This document shows positions 18,701-30,173 of a DNA stretch of 64,000 bases, piece by piece; position 1 is the stretch's first letter, and the number at the start of each line of letters is the position of its first letter. Below the pieces are notes generated by a model. It was not told the origin of the DNA. It saw only the letters and a program-made list of their open reading frames with translations, and did not search any database. Location of the stretch: the NCBI GenBank assembly GCA_027923505.1, contig BROI01000009.1, forward strand, positions 1,024,188-1,088,187, written 5' to 3'. Source of the stretch: Mayamaea pseudoterrestris. Lineage: Eukaryota > Bacillariophyta > Bacillariophyceae > Sellaphorales > Sellaphoraceae. The position numbers were made by a program, and so were the translations under genes.

Positions 18701-21645
18701 TCATGACAGCCTGCTACTGTGGACAAGCCTAGGTGCACGAAATCTCGCAGAACATGGAGACTAGATGGGTAATTGATGGCTGCATTGCGCTTTCTATATC
18801 ATGACACAACACCTGTCAACTGCCAGCTATCAATTGATATTACTCTGGCATTTGCAGTGGGTCGTGGCAGCCAGCTACGGGGGACAAGCCTAGGGACAAG
18901 AAATTTGGGCAGTCCCTGTCACAGAACTTGGAGACTGGATGGGCAATTGATGACTGCATTGCACTTTCTACATCATGAAACAATTCCTATCAACTGCAAT
19001 TTATTGGTTTACATCTCTCTGGATGTTGGAGTGGGTCATAGCAGGCAGCTACTATGAGCAAGCCTGGGGGCACGAAATTTGGGCAGTCCCTGTCGCAGAA
19101 CTTGGAGACTGGATGGGCAATTGATGACTGCATTGCACTTTCTACACCAAGAAACAATGCCTGTCAACTGCCAGCTATCAACTGATACCTCTCTGGCTGT
19201 TAAAATGGGTTATGGCAGCCAGCTACTGTGGACAAGCCTGGGGGCACAAAATTTGGGCAGTCCCTGTCGCAGAACATGGAGACGAGATGGGTAATTGATG
19301 ACTGCATTGCGCTTTCTATATCATGACACAACACCTGTGAACTGCCAGCTATCAATTGATATTACTCTGGCGTTTGCAGTGGGTCATGGCAGCCAGCTAC
19401 TGGGGACAAGCCTAGGGACAAGAAATTCTGGCAGTCCCTGTCGCAGAACATGGAGACTAGATGGGCTAGCAATGACTGCATGGCACTTTCTACATCATGA
19501 AACAATGCCTATCAACTGCCATCTATTGGTTTACATCTCTCTGGATTTTGGAGTGGGTCATGGCAGCCAGCTACTATGGGCCAGCCTTGGGGCACGAAAT
19601 TCTGGCAGTCCCTGTCACAGAACTTGGAGGCTAGATGGGCAATTGATGACTGCATTGCACATTCAACATCTGAAAGCAATGCCTGTCAACTGCCAGCTAT
19701 CAATTGATATCTCTCTGACGTTTGGAGTGGGTACCGGCAGCCAGCTACTGGGGAAAAGCCTAGGGACACGAAATTCTGGCAGTCCCTGTCGCAGAACTTG
19801 GAGACTAGATGGGCAATTGATGACTGCATGGCACTTTCTACATCATGAAACAATGCCTATCAACTGCCAGCTATCAATTGATCCCTCTCTGGCATTTGGA
19901 GTGTGTCATGGCAGCCAGCTACTGGGGACAAGCCTAGGGGCACAAAATTCTGGCAGTCCCTGTCGCAGAACTTGGAAACTGAATGGGCAATTTATGACGA
20001 TACCTCTCTGGCATTTGGAGTGGGCCGTGGCAGCCAGCTACTGGGGACAAGCCTAAGGGCAAGAAATTTGGGCAGTCCCTGTCGCAGAACATGGAGACTA
20101 GATGGCCTAGCAATGACTGCATTGCACTTTCTATTTCATGAAACAATGCCTGTCAACTGCCAGCTATCAACTGGTACCTCTCTGGCTGTTACAATGGGTT
20201 ATGGAAGCCAGCTACAGTGGACAAGCCTGGGGGCACAAAATTCTGGCAGTCCCTGTCGCAGAACTTGGAGACTAGATGGGTAATTGATGATTGCATTGCA
20301 CTCTCTGCATAATGAGACAGTGCCTATCAACTGCCATCTATCGGTTTACATCTCTCTGGATGTTGGAGTGGGTCATGGCAGCCAGCTACTATGGGCAAGC
20401 CTAGGGGCAAGAAATTCTGGCAGTCCCTGTCGCAGAACTTGGAGACTAGATGGGTAATTGATGACTGCATTGCACTTTCTACATCATGAAACAATACCAG
20501 CCGCCTGTCAGCTATCATTTTACTTCTCTGGCTGTTGGAGTGGGTTATGGCAGCCAGCTACTGGGGACAAGCCTAGGGACCAGGAATTCTGGCAGTTCCT
20601 GTCGCAGAACATGGAGCAATGACTGCATTGCGCTTTCTACATCATGAAACAATGCCTGTCAACTGCCAGCTATCAATTGATACCACTCTGGCGTTTGGAG
20701 TGGGTTGTTGCAGCCAGCTACTGGGGACAAGCTTTGGGAAACAAAATTCTGGCAGTCCCTGTCACAGAACATGGAGAGTAGATGGGCTATCAATGACTGC
20801 ATTGCACTTTCTACATCATGAGACAGTGCCTATCAACTGCCATTTATCAGTTTACATCACTCTGGATGTTGGAGTGGGTCATGGCAGCCAGCTACTATTG
20901 CAAGCCTAGGGGCAAGAAATTTGGGCAGTCCCTGTTGTAGAATATGGAGACTAGATGGGCAATCGATGACTGCATTGCACTTTCTACATCATGAAACAAT
21001 GCTTATCAACTGCCATTTATTGGTTTACATCTCTCTGGCGTTTGGAGTGGTTCATGGCAGCCAGCTACTGAGGACAAGCCTAGGGGCAAGAAATTTGGGC
21101 AGTCCGTGTCGCAGAGCATGGAGACTAGACGGGCTAGCAATGACTGCATTGCACTTTCTTTTTCATTAAACAATGCCTGTCAACTGCCAGCTATCATTTG
21201 ATATCACTCTGGCATTTGGAGTGGGTCGTGGCAGCCAGCTACTGGGGACAAGCCTAGGGACACATAATTCTGATAGTCCCTGTCACAGAACATGGAGACT
21301 AGATAGGCTATCAATGACTGCATTGCACTTTCTACATCATGAAACAACACCTATCAACTGCCAGCTTTCAATTGATCCCTCTCTGGCTGTGGGAGTGGAT
21401 CATAGCAGGCAGCTACTGTGGACAAGCTTAGGGACACAAAATTCTGACAGTCCCTGTCACAGAACATAGAGACTAGATGGGCTATCAATGACTGCATTGC
21501 ACTATCTACATCATGAAACAATGCTTGTCGACTGCCAGCTATCAATAATTGATCCCTCTCTGGCATTTGGAGTGGGCCGTGGCAGCCAGCTACTGGGGAC
21601 AAGCCTAGGGGCACGAAATTCTGGCGGTCCCCGTCGCAGAACAGA
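15797..21645. repeat. 174-bp satellite array, about 33 copies
   Basis: A continuous tandem array of a roughly 174-bp monomer fills 5.8 kb. The word GACTGCATTGCAC marks each monomer, for example near 16190, 16537, 16713, 17234, 17587, 19124, 20461, 20793, 20967, 21313 and 21489. Constant words include CAACTGCCAGCTATCAATTG, GGCAGCCAGCTACTGGGGAC and GCAGTCCCTGTCGCAGAAC. Monomers differ by perhaps 5-20 percent, and some are shortened (18082, 18764, 19996, 20616). The monomer is 58 codons long so short frames stay open across units, but they are ended by the recurrent GGGTAATTG variant. No gene lies inside. It ends before the aldo/keto reductase. Confidence 0.95.
17587..18949. repeat. Higher-order repeat within the satellite (two copies of a about 682-bp tetramer)
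   Basis: Monomer types recur in order. Type D (with GGCTGTTAAAATGGGTTATGG) sits near 17660, 18340 and 19195; type B (CACAACACCTGTCAACTGCC with GATATTACTCTGGCG) and type C (AATGTCTATCAACTGCC with GGATCATGACAGCC) follow. The order D-B-C-B occupies 17587-18267 and again 18268-18949. Both copies share the same roughly 13-bp deletion after type C (GCACGAAATTTCGTAGAAC and GCACGAAATCTCGCAGAAC), so the tetramer was amplified as a block. Confidence 0.75.
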
Positions 21646-21801
21646 GATATTGGTGCACTGCTTGCACTTTGATGAGCCAATGCAGCTGCGAAGTCCGTGC
21701 ATCTGTTTCCAAGGATTCTGTAGGCAATGTCACAATTTCCTATTTGCAGAGCCTACCAGTACTCGTTGTGCCACACTTTAGTAACTAAAAATGACCCGGC
21801 T

Positions 21802-23098
21802 TTATTCAAAGGCAAGATGCCTCAACGGATCGCGCCGCCAAGCAAGGCGAGTGATGGCTTCGAATTGGCTATCATTTCCATCAGCTACCGCCTCTGGGTT
21901 GTTAATTCTAAGTTGTTGCAAGAGCGTGTCCCGCAAGTTGCCAACTTGCTCGCTCGATAGCTGGCCTGCTTTCAAAGCATTGGCATTCTCCATCATGCGT
22001 TCCTCTGATATTGTCTTGGGAATGACTGGACAGTTTTGGTCCAAAGCCCAGCGCAGTAAAACTTGGGCAGGTGTCACTTGGAGCCTGTGTGCAAGGTCCA
22101 ATACTGGTGAGGCATGCAGCAAGTCAAACTTTGCCTTTGGTTGCTTATTGACCTTTTTTGTTGATAACGTAGTTTTTTCATCACTGCCTCTTTCAAACTG
22201 AACGCCACTCCCTAGCAGCTCCTTCCACTTTGCTTGACCAGTATCTTGCCCGCCAAGACTGCTGTAGGCTTGCAACACAATACCTTCCTTGGCGCAATAC
22301 TCGAAAAGGCCCGTCTGTGGATAGAGTGGATGCAACTCCACTTGGTTGACAGCTGGCGGCCATAACTCTGCCGTCTCTTTGAGTTTCATCAGATGCTGCA
22401 CCGTCATGTTGGAAACGCCAATGGCTCGCACTTGTCCGGCGCGGACGGAATCCTCCATGGCCCGCCACGTTTCGCTCCGCAGTTTTGCCATTTCATTGGC
22501 ACTGGTTGTTGCATAGTGCCACGGATCTTCTGCAACGACATCGTTGCGTCGATTCATTGTCGACCAAGCTGGTCCTGGCCAGTGCATGAGCCAAAGGTCA
22601 ATGTAGTCAACCTTCAAACGCTGGAGCGAAAGGCGCAGACACTCCAAAGTTGGTTCGTAGCCGTGATACTTGCGCCAGTGCTTGGTCGTTATAAACAATT
22701 CGCGCGTCTTAATGATTCCATCATGGCTGCTTACTTCGCCGACAGTTCTGTTCGCCTCCGTATATAAAGGCCGTGTCAATCGCCCTATATCCGCATTCCA
22801 AGGCTTGGAGTGTTGCCTTGGATGCTTGTTCTTTTCCAAGGCGATAAGTTCCGTATCCAATCCATGGCAAGATTACATTCTCGTGCACAGAATGTAGTCG
22901 AACGCCATCGGTGAGTGTGCATGCGTCGGCCGAAGTTGTTTCGCGAAAGGAGGACGAGATCATGGTAGCTGATGGTTGCTTGACTATTGAGCTCATTGTT
23001 GCGGTGTGTTTCCGCTTCACCATTCTCACTTGACAGAATGCGATGACTCTTTTGCTGTGAAGGCAGAGTAAAACAAAGTACAGTGGGCATCGACCCAT
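21802..23098 (-). CDS. Aldo/keto reductase, broken by one frameshift
   Basis: NADPH-dependent oxidoreductase of the AKR superfamily. The first frame runs from the ATG at 23098 (a later ATG such as MSSIVKQ may be the true start) through LPWIGYGTYRLG and IDTAFIYGGE, giving the catalytic Asp and Tyr. At about 22751 the reading must move by one base into the second frame, which continues with RTVGEV, ELFITTKHW (catalytic Lys), LWLMHWPGP (catalytic His), RAIGVSNM, VNQVELHP, LQAYSSLG and VIPKTISEERM to the stop at 21802. No GT-AG intron fits at the joint, since candidate introns would be under 30 bp. It may be a sequencing indel, a recent pseudogene or a frameshift site. An extra Lys-rich segment lies before the last helices. 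Confidence 0.8.
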
Positions 23099-23382
23099 TC
23101 ATGCGGGCAGCAATTCTGCAGTGACGCCGTTCATGGTTGATGGCTCTCATGGATGGATCGTGCCAAATTAAAAAGCGAACATCGTGGACGCAAAAGATTC
23201 GGTAAATGACTGTCATGACTCATTGCTTGAAGCGGCTCGATCACTATAGGCCAAAGTGTACTATATCGTTCGTCGTTCGATCGAGATGGATCAAGCGACG
23301 ACCGTCGCAAGTCGCAAGTTGCGAGGTGTGCAAGCGTCCAAACGAGCACGACTACGAGGCAGTGATTCTGTTGTTGCGTATT

Positions 23383-24030
23383 ATGGACCATCTTCCGTCT
23401 CCCAACATGCAGGATGGTCCGATGGTTGGAACGCCGCTCATTCTCCAATCGAGATTTGTCACCGAAGCCCCAGAGCGCGTCAACCGACCCGTTCCAGTTC
23501 CCTCCTTCTACAGCGACGACCGAGGAGAGATCCACAATGTTTGTGTCGGACAGACTAAAAACACAGACTCGCAAAGTAAAAGCCAACGAATCAATCTGCT
23601 GTATACCAAGGCCGGCGTCATGCGATCAGGCGATTTGCATCCCAATACACAGCATGATTTTGTGTTCTCTGGCAGCGTCAAGGTTTGGACGCTGCAAAAG
23701 GACGGTCATACCAATGTGCATGTGTACAACAGAAACGATGTCATTGAGATTCCGCCGTTTACGCCTCATTTATTCGAGTTTGAGCAAGATTCTGTGCTGG
23801 CAGAATGGTGGGATGGCGACTTCAAGGCCTGGTTCTACGAACCGTATCGGAGCATCGTTGATGCCTCCTTTGTATCCACTACGCCAGGCCATTTCACGAC
23901 CTATGTTGTCCAGATCAAAGCTGATAGTGGTCGTCGTACTTTGAGAGCGCATGACTTGCTGCAGGACCGATCGTTTTGGATCGGCATTCTTGTCGGATTG
24001 GGTATCGGACTTGCTGTACATCTGCAATGA
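23383..24030 (+). CDS. Cupin-fold protein with C-terminal membrane anchor
   Basis: The frame opens at an ATG at 23206, but the first 59 codons look like untranslated sequence antisense to the neighbouring promoter; I prefer the ATG at 23383 (MDHLPSPN), 215 residues. The central part is a cupin-like barrel: MRSGDLHPNTQHDFVFSG, VKVWTL, NDVIEIPPFTPHLFEFE, VLAEWWDGDF. The two histidines in GDLHPNTQHD and PHLFEF are candidate metal ligands. The last about 20 residues (FWIGILVGLGIGLAVHLQ) form one hydrophobic helix, as in a tail-anchored protein. Substrate and role are unknown; it resembles WxcM/FdtA-like sugar-isomerase cupins only loosely. It is divergent to the aldo/keto reductase with little space between. 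Confidence 0.6.
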   Translation: MDHLPSPNMQDGPMVGTPLILQSRFVTEAPERVNRPVPVPSFYSDDRGEIHNVCVGQTKNTDSQSKSQRINLLYTKAGVMRSGDLHPNTQHDFVFSGSVKVWTLQKDGHTNVHVYNRNDVIEIPPFTPHLFEFEQDSVLAEWWDGDFKAWFYEPYRSIVDASFVSTTPGHFTTYVVQIKADSGRRTLRAHDLLQDRSFWIGILVGLGIGLAVHLQ

Positions 24031-24302
24031 GCAACGAAGAAGAACAATCCGAGTGCAACCTCTTGTAGAAAACTCTATGCAGCGTCTTTAACCTGGTTGG
24101 TGGACAATAAATGCGGAGAACTCATCGAAACTAAAGTTGTGAAGCGTCATGCTCGCCTCTTACGCGGAAAACTCAAACTCTATGTATTCAATGAGGTAAC
24201 TTGCATACCGGTAGGCAGTTTGGATGTACGCATGCGTTTGCGTTGCTATGATCAAGTTGATTGGAATATGCTGCGCACTTGCTAGCTATCATGCGCCCGG
24301 TT

Positions 24303-24624
24303 TGATAAGATGTAATTCAATAGCACCAGTCCAATAGAAGGCGAGCAGCTAGTATAAAGGCGATCAACCCTCTACAACAAGCAACAAGCAAACAACAAAC
24401 CAATTTCTAGTAGACTGACTTAAAAAGCAAACCACTCGAGGCAAATCCTTGATCGTGGACTGTCTTGTTTGCCCGTTGACACCGTAGTCATTTAGTCATA
24501 GGCTTAAATAATCATGTACACTGGTCACACACTTCAACTTCAATCATTCCCGTTTCGAACATGGTATTCAATAACGATCCATGTCGCATAAGACGCAGGC
24601 TCTCCATTCGCCTACATCGCGTCA
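24303..24624 (-). repeat. 3' LTR of the degraded Copia element
   Basis: 322 bp, begins TGATAAGATG and ends ATCGCGTCA on the plus strand; matches 30174-30495. The Pol stop codon (24612-24614) lies just inside this LTR. Flanked on the left by the CGGTT target duplication. Confidence 0.93.
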
Positions 24625-27494
24625 TCCCCCAGAGTCCAGCCTTGTGCGACTCCATCTTCCAACACCGTCTCGCCCCTCCAGAAAAGCACTGGCCGAATCA
24701 ATGGCCCAAACACCGCATGAGGAAGGAACTTGGTAAGCACGTCACTTGGATTCTGCTTGCCCGAGATGTGCTTGAAATGCAGCACTCCAGAGGCAATGGC
24801 TTCACGAACTCTGTGATAAGCAAGTGCATTGTGTCGCTTGGTAAGCGACGAGTGAGGAATAGTTGACGAAGTGACAACACTCTCATTGTCTCCAAACATC
24901 CACGCAGGTCCATCCAATGGAACACCCATCATGCGCAGGGTGTACCGGAAATCCATGATCTGCTCCGTCGCGGTCTTGGCGGAAACAAACTCGGATCCGT
25001 ACGTGGCAGTCTCAACCGTGTTCTGCCTCTTGGAAAACCACTCAACCGGAGTCTGGTTCAAGAAATGCAGGACACCCATGGCGGCGCGACCCGTAGTGTA
25101 GTCATGGTACAGGTTGGCGTCTTCGAAAGTCGTCAGACGGACGAATTTGCCCCTTGGCACGGGCATGTTCCACGGCTCCTCATCAGCGCTGTCTCCATAG
25201 ACAGTCTGGATCCACTCCACTGGCTCAGGCGCATCATGATGAGGAATGCCGAAGCGGAACCGAATAGCAGCATCTGGGTACCGAGCAAGGTAGCCCACAA
25301 TCCGCTTCAAACGCTCAAGATGGCCATACCGCGGCGCAACTCGAAACCGGCCCATCGTCATCACGGCGCAGTGAATGTCGTAGCGACACAAGCTAACCGC
25401 CCACTGAAGAGCCCCAATCACCGACTGGTACATCCGAATACCCTTTGCATCCAACTCGTCGGTCATGTCAAGCTCAGGATGGTCAGAATCGTCCATGGGC
25501 GACATCCTCGGTTCCCACATCTTTCATAGTTCTCACAGCGTCATAGTTTTGAAGCACGCCGTGGCCCAGCAGCCAGCGACGTAGGAAATCGGACCAACAC
25601 CTTTCAACTTGTAGTTGTACTTGGACTTGAGCTCCTCCGTGAAGGCCTTGGGATCCTTCATAGCCATGGCCAAGTCGTCCACAAAAACGCAGACATACTC
25701 GTAATGCGTCAAGCAGTCCTTCATCCAAACGTCAGCATCTGCAAAGCATTGGGTAAAACCCATTTTACGCAAAGTGTCAGCAAAGTGCTCATGCCAACGC
25801 GCTCCAGACGTACGCAATCCATACAGAGCCTTGTAGATGACCAGGGTGTGGCCCTCGAGCTCTCCAAACTCAGGTCCAGCGACAATGTAGACCTTCTCCT
25901 TGGTGACTGCCTCCAAATAGGCATTACCGACATCGGCGGCCCAGAAATCCAAGCCATTCAACTCAGCGAGCATTGCAACCGTGCGAATACTGCGCAGCGA
26001 GACCACTCCAGAATAAGCCGAATCCTTGGGCGGATCCGTCATGTGGCCTCCAGCGACTAGCCGAGCCTTGCGCCTCAAATCATGCTTGCAGTCGAAAATC
26101 AGATGCACATTGATGCGCTTCCAACTTGAATCCATTCGCGCCCCGCGACCTTTGTCTTGGAACGTGTTATACTCGTTCAATTGATCCATCTCGGTCTTGA
26201 TGGCCTCCGCCCAGAGCGTGTTGCCATTGGCGGAGTCGAGACGCTGGGCATCTCTCCAATTCTTGGGGATCTGAACACCGAACTTGAATCGGTCTCCATG
26301 GTTGGTCGATGCCTTGCGAGCAGCCTTGAGCATCCGGTCGAACTTGTTCTTGCGGCGCGTATACTTCTCCAAACGCTTCCAACCAGGCTTGGAGAGCAAT
26401 CCCTTGGCTTGGCCGTAAGCAGCGAGCGTCACCGGATCATACTTAATCATCATGGCGAGAGGCTCCCATGTGCGCTGGCCGCTCGTCCATTGCACTAAGA
26501 CATTGTAGCTAGAACCCTTGTAGTCGGCATCTCGGTGCGTCAACGGTCCAGCATGCCCTTCAATCGATTCATACGGATAGTACATGTCCGTGTCTCCACG
26601 CAATTCGGCATCCACTTGCCGTTCCACCAAGTCAGAGAGCTCATTGTAGGTGATGATCTCGTCGACAGTGCTATCTGGAATAGACAGTAGGAACTTGATG
26701 TGTTTGTGAGCAGCAGCATCGCGATCTTTGATTTGCCGCACAATGGTATAGCGCATCACACTGCCATCTTCCTCATCCAACAGTACCGTGCGTCCAAGTA
26801 GCTCATCCGGCGAGAAGAACGGGACACGGTCGGTACCTGAACCCAAATCGAGTCCAGCAAGCTCAGCACCAGACTCCAGTTTAAATGAGGATCCCCCATT
26901 GCTTGGCGCTCCACTTGGCGCTTCGATTGGATCCTCCTCGTCGACAGTCTCAACGACCACCGCTGGACGCGACTCCTCCCCCTCAGGGACTGACTGTGCT
27001 TCCGCGCGCAGGTTGCGCTCCCCAGGCGTGAATGGGCGCACATTGGAACGTGCCACAGCCTTACCAGTCTTGTCGCTCAATATCCAGTAGGTCAAGGCGT
27101 CACCCTTGTTCTCGGCGATACCAACCCATCGGCCAGTACCTTCATTGGACTCAGGAAAGCTAGCCGACTCGCTAGCATCCAGTTCATAGTACACTCGTTC
27201 CCACCAATGAAATTGCAAGTAGGCGGAAATATCAGGCTTGACATTGAAGGCAGCCTGCAAAGGCGTGCGCCAACCGAGGGACTCCGTCGCCAAATGGTTG
27301 AACAAACCGACAATGAACAAGGCACACAAGAGCCAAGAGCCAGGCGGCGATCCAGTGCGGTTCATAGCACCTTCAACGGCAACTTTGACCTCCTGGATGC
27401 GGCGCTCGGCAGGATTCTGATTCTGATAACCAGGCTCACTCTGTTGATCCTTGATGTTGTACATGCGAAGAATCGTTTCAACTTGCTTGCCCAA
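24612..27494 (-). pseudogene. Copia Pol remnant: integrase, chromodomain-like segment, reverse transcriptase, RNase H
   Basis: Two frames. The first (27494-25533) starts inside the integrase core (QSEPGYQNQNPAERRIQ, with the catalytic Glu) and its C-terminal part (HWWERVYYE, GRWVGIAENKGDALTYWIL). It continues with a chromodomain-like segment (YNVLVQWTSGQRTWEPL, about 26410-26580) and reverse transcriptase (RRKARLVAGGHMTD, DVGNAYLEA, KALYGLRTSGARWHEHFADT, active-site FVDDLAMAM). It breaks off after GPISYVAGC. The second frame (25520-24612) resumes at DDSDHPELDM and carries RNase H (TVETATYGSEF, GDNESVV, NPSDVLTKF). About 35-45 residues expected between the two are missing, so this is a deletion plus frameshift. 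Confidence 0.9.
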
Positions 27495-28282
27495 CTAGCG
27501 AGGTATGCCATCAGAACATTGGGGCGACCTCACGGATGAAGTCCTCCAAGGTTTCGAGCATCTCAAACTCGTGACGCATCGGGTAGGCCTTGGTGAGCAG
27601 GGTGGACTTGCCCACATAGAGCTGGATCAGTGATCCCCCATGACCGGTAATGCCATCATCAAAAGCGGCATGCTCGGAGAAGAACGGGTCGTAGCAAAGG
27701 TGTCATCGACACGACAATTCGCTCCAGGGAAGCGAGTCTTCTTGTGGTGGCGGAACGAGCCGGCTGCGCCGGTGAATGAATCGACTCAGCGCCTCGCCCA
27801 AGGACATACTGATGGAAGAAGCCGACAATGGCCGAGTCGTGATGTAGCGCTCCGTTGATCTGTAAACCATCCACAGACATGTCATTGAGGCCAGTGACAT
27901 TGCAAAGCGCGTCAGTCGTCGACATTATGCGCATATCACTGCCGGCGAGGCCACCATTGGCTCCGCCATCAACCAGCGCTCCATTGCTGGCGGTGTGTCC
28001 ACGGGCGTGTTGGACACGGTACTGAATGGCACGGCAAGCACGGTAAGTGCGGCCATCACTGCCAAGGAAAGACTGAACTGAGGCACCCGAGCTTGGGTTG
28101 CGCTGCTGAGCAGTCTGTGCCAGGAATTCTCGCATAAAAGTGCCAGGCTGGGGGAGGAGTGGCGCCAGGGCGACAGAGCCTCCGTCATTGGGGAAACAAC
28201 ACAACTCCAGGGACTTGACTGCTAGCTGGAGCAGGAGCAGGAGCAGGAGTAGACGCCGGAGGAGCGGCTTGACCACCGACAC
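27495..28282 (-). pseudogene. Copia protease and integrase N-terminal remnant
   Basis: The frame at 28282-27659 contains the aspartic protease (NGALVDGGANGGLAG, with VDGG in place of the usual D-S/T-G). Beyond about 27740 the integrase start continues in other frames: GHGGSLIQLYVGKSTLLTK and TLEDFIREVAP are readable between about 27640 and 27520, then a stop occurs before the next frame begins at 27494. At least two indels are needed to join these parts. Confidence 0.75.
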
Positions 28283-29774
28283 CTTGAGCGCTGCATTGGC
28301 TTGGCGTTGCGGCGCGGGCGCGGGATCCGACTGCGTTCCTCCATCACTTGGTGAGCTCCCAGATCTCGCAACGCGCTGTACCGGTCCTGAGACAAGAAGG
28401 ACCAGGGTTGCTGCAACAGTTGAGCCAGAGTCATACTGTCGCCAGGATTGGGACGGTTGGCGTCGCCACCGCGTCCCCCATTGCCGCGGCCTCCATTGCC
28501 ACGGCCTCCACCACCACCGCGACCAGCTCCACCGTCACGGCCTCCACCTCGCCCTCCACTGGATTGCTTGGCGGAATTGGCACTTCTTTTAGCATTAGAC
28601 TTGGTCTTCTTGACTTGATCCATTTCAAGGCTTGGCGACACAATGATTGTACAAATGGTCATAGTCCGAACTCGTCGTCAGGGCTTGGCTCACCGCCGGC
28701 GAGAGACGCACGTAGGCGGCTTAAGAATCAAACTGATTAACGGACTTCTTCATCCCGACATTGGCTTGCACCGCAGAGCGAAGCCATTGATAGCGCTTGG
28801 ACTTGGTTACACTTGCCGGACGGAACTCCTCGAGCTTCTGAGTCAATTCATATTGATAGACAATGAACTTGTAGGCTCCTTTAGACCAGCTTCGCATCAA
28901 GAAGCGTATTCAACTTGAGCTCCAGTTCAGCCGTGCGTAGGTTGCCGGCAGTGCCACTGCCGAACTGCAATGCAAGATCCTGAAGACTGCCTGAGCGTCG
29001 AGGGTCTTGCATGTTTTGTCAATATACTGTTGGCGCCAGGAACCTTGAGAATGTGACGGAAGGCGGTGTACATGAAGATGTTCATATCCGTCGAACTCGG
29101 CCTTGTGCGGTCCGTTGGCCGGCTTGGAAGCATCCAACACTTTGCTGCAGCCATGGAGGCGAAGCGAGTGTGGACTCCTTGGCTCCAATTGTACCAATGA
29201 GCGGGGTTGCTAAACTCTTTGTAATCCTTGTGGTCCGTTTCGACTTGCCAATGTTGAATCGAGTCGACTGGGCTTCAGGTGTCATTGGCGGCGACACTAG
29301 CAGCCGCTGTATTGCCGAGGCGACGGCCTCAGCGAACTTTGCAGCGGCCTCCGCGGAACTCTTGGCGGATTCCACCAGCAGCCAAATTGGCGGCGGCGAC
29401 TTGCTCCTTCTCGGCAATCACGGCCGCACTGGCAAGGAACAGACTCTCTTGGAACTGCGCAAACATGTCGGGTGACAACTCCAGCCAAGTCTCGAACGTC
29501 GGGTTGGCTCGACTGGCGTACCAGGCCTTACAAATCTTCGGCAGTTCGTCCGCTCAGACTCGACAAGAAACATTGCTTCATCATCGTCGGGCACTCGATA
29601 CTCCGATGACAGGACTTCCTTGGACATTCGAAGCATGAGGACGGGCGTTGTAATTCGCCAGCTTGCAAATGCTGCAGCATAACAAGGCGCTGCAAGCACT
29701 GTGGCGAACAAATGGTCCATGACTTGCTTATCCTTGGCGGCGCGAGTCGTCATGGTCGTCGACATTCTTGTCAA
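28283..29774 (-). pseudogene. Copia Gag remnant
   Basis: Gag is spread over several frames. A start with MTTRAAKDKQVMDHLF lies near 29760; TFETWLELSPDMFAQFQES is readable around 29500-29440; SAKSSAEAAAKFAEAVASA follows near 29370; a Gly/Arg/Asn-rich nucleic-acid binding tail (GGRGNGGRGNGGRGGDANR) lies near 28530. No zinc knuckle is seen. Five or more single-base shifts would be needed to read it as one protein. Confidence 0.7.
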
Positions 29775-30173
29775 TCAATCAATCAATCAATCACTTGGAT
29801 GAATACCTCGCTTGCGGCGCGAGTCGTTCCAGGAACAATGGCAATGGCAGACGAGACGCGGCAAGCAGTCGGTCGGCAGGAGACTCCTTTTGAAGAACTG
29901 TTTATAACTTGACACCGAGTATTCGAACGGCGGCAGGCGACAGCAGGATGGTCTCTCGAGTGCTAAAGGCCAGTAAATCGAATGAGATAGACTGGTTGAG
30001 TAGCACCGTTCAATTAATCAAACAAAGATTCAATTGAACAAAGGCAAAGGCAATGGCAAAGGCACAAACGAGGAGGATTCGTCAATCCGTTTCGTCGTCC
30101 AAAAAAGCAATCAAAACAAGCCAAACAAACCACCACGCTCGAGGTTTAAGGCAAGATCACAAGACTGTTAATC
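29770..30173 (-). other. Copia 5' leader between LTR and Gag
   Basis: Untranslated leader of the minus-strand element. It contains a short CAAT tetranucleotide repeat (about five units near 29776-29796). The first bases after the 5' LTR (minus strand GATTAACAGTCTTGTG) would be the primer binding site; I could not match it to a tRNA by eye. Confidence 0.6.

Noticed and set aside
19295-20056. A 253-codon open frame made of 58-residue repeats inside the satellite
   Set aside because: The monomer happens to be 174 bp, so frames carry over between units. Stops recur at the same monomer position elsewhere and neighbouring units show frame-breaking deletions, so there is no sign of protein selection.
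15797-21645. CRISPR array
   Set aside because: The repeats are long, contiguous and diverged with no unique spacers, and the genome is eukaryotic.
22730-22780. A short intron to explain the aldo/keto reductase frame change
   Set aside because: Possible GT-AG pairs are only about 17-27 bp apart and either give the wrong phase or remove the conserved VGE region.
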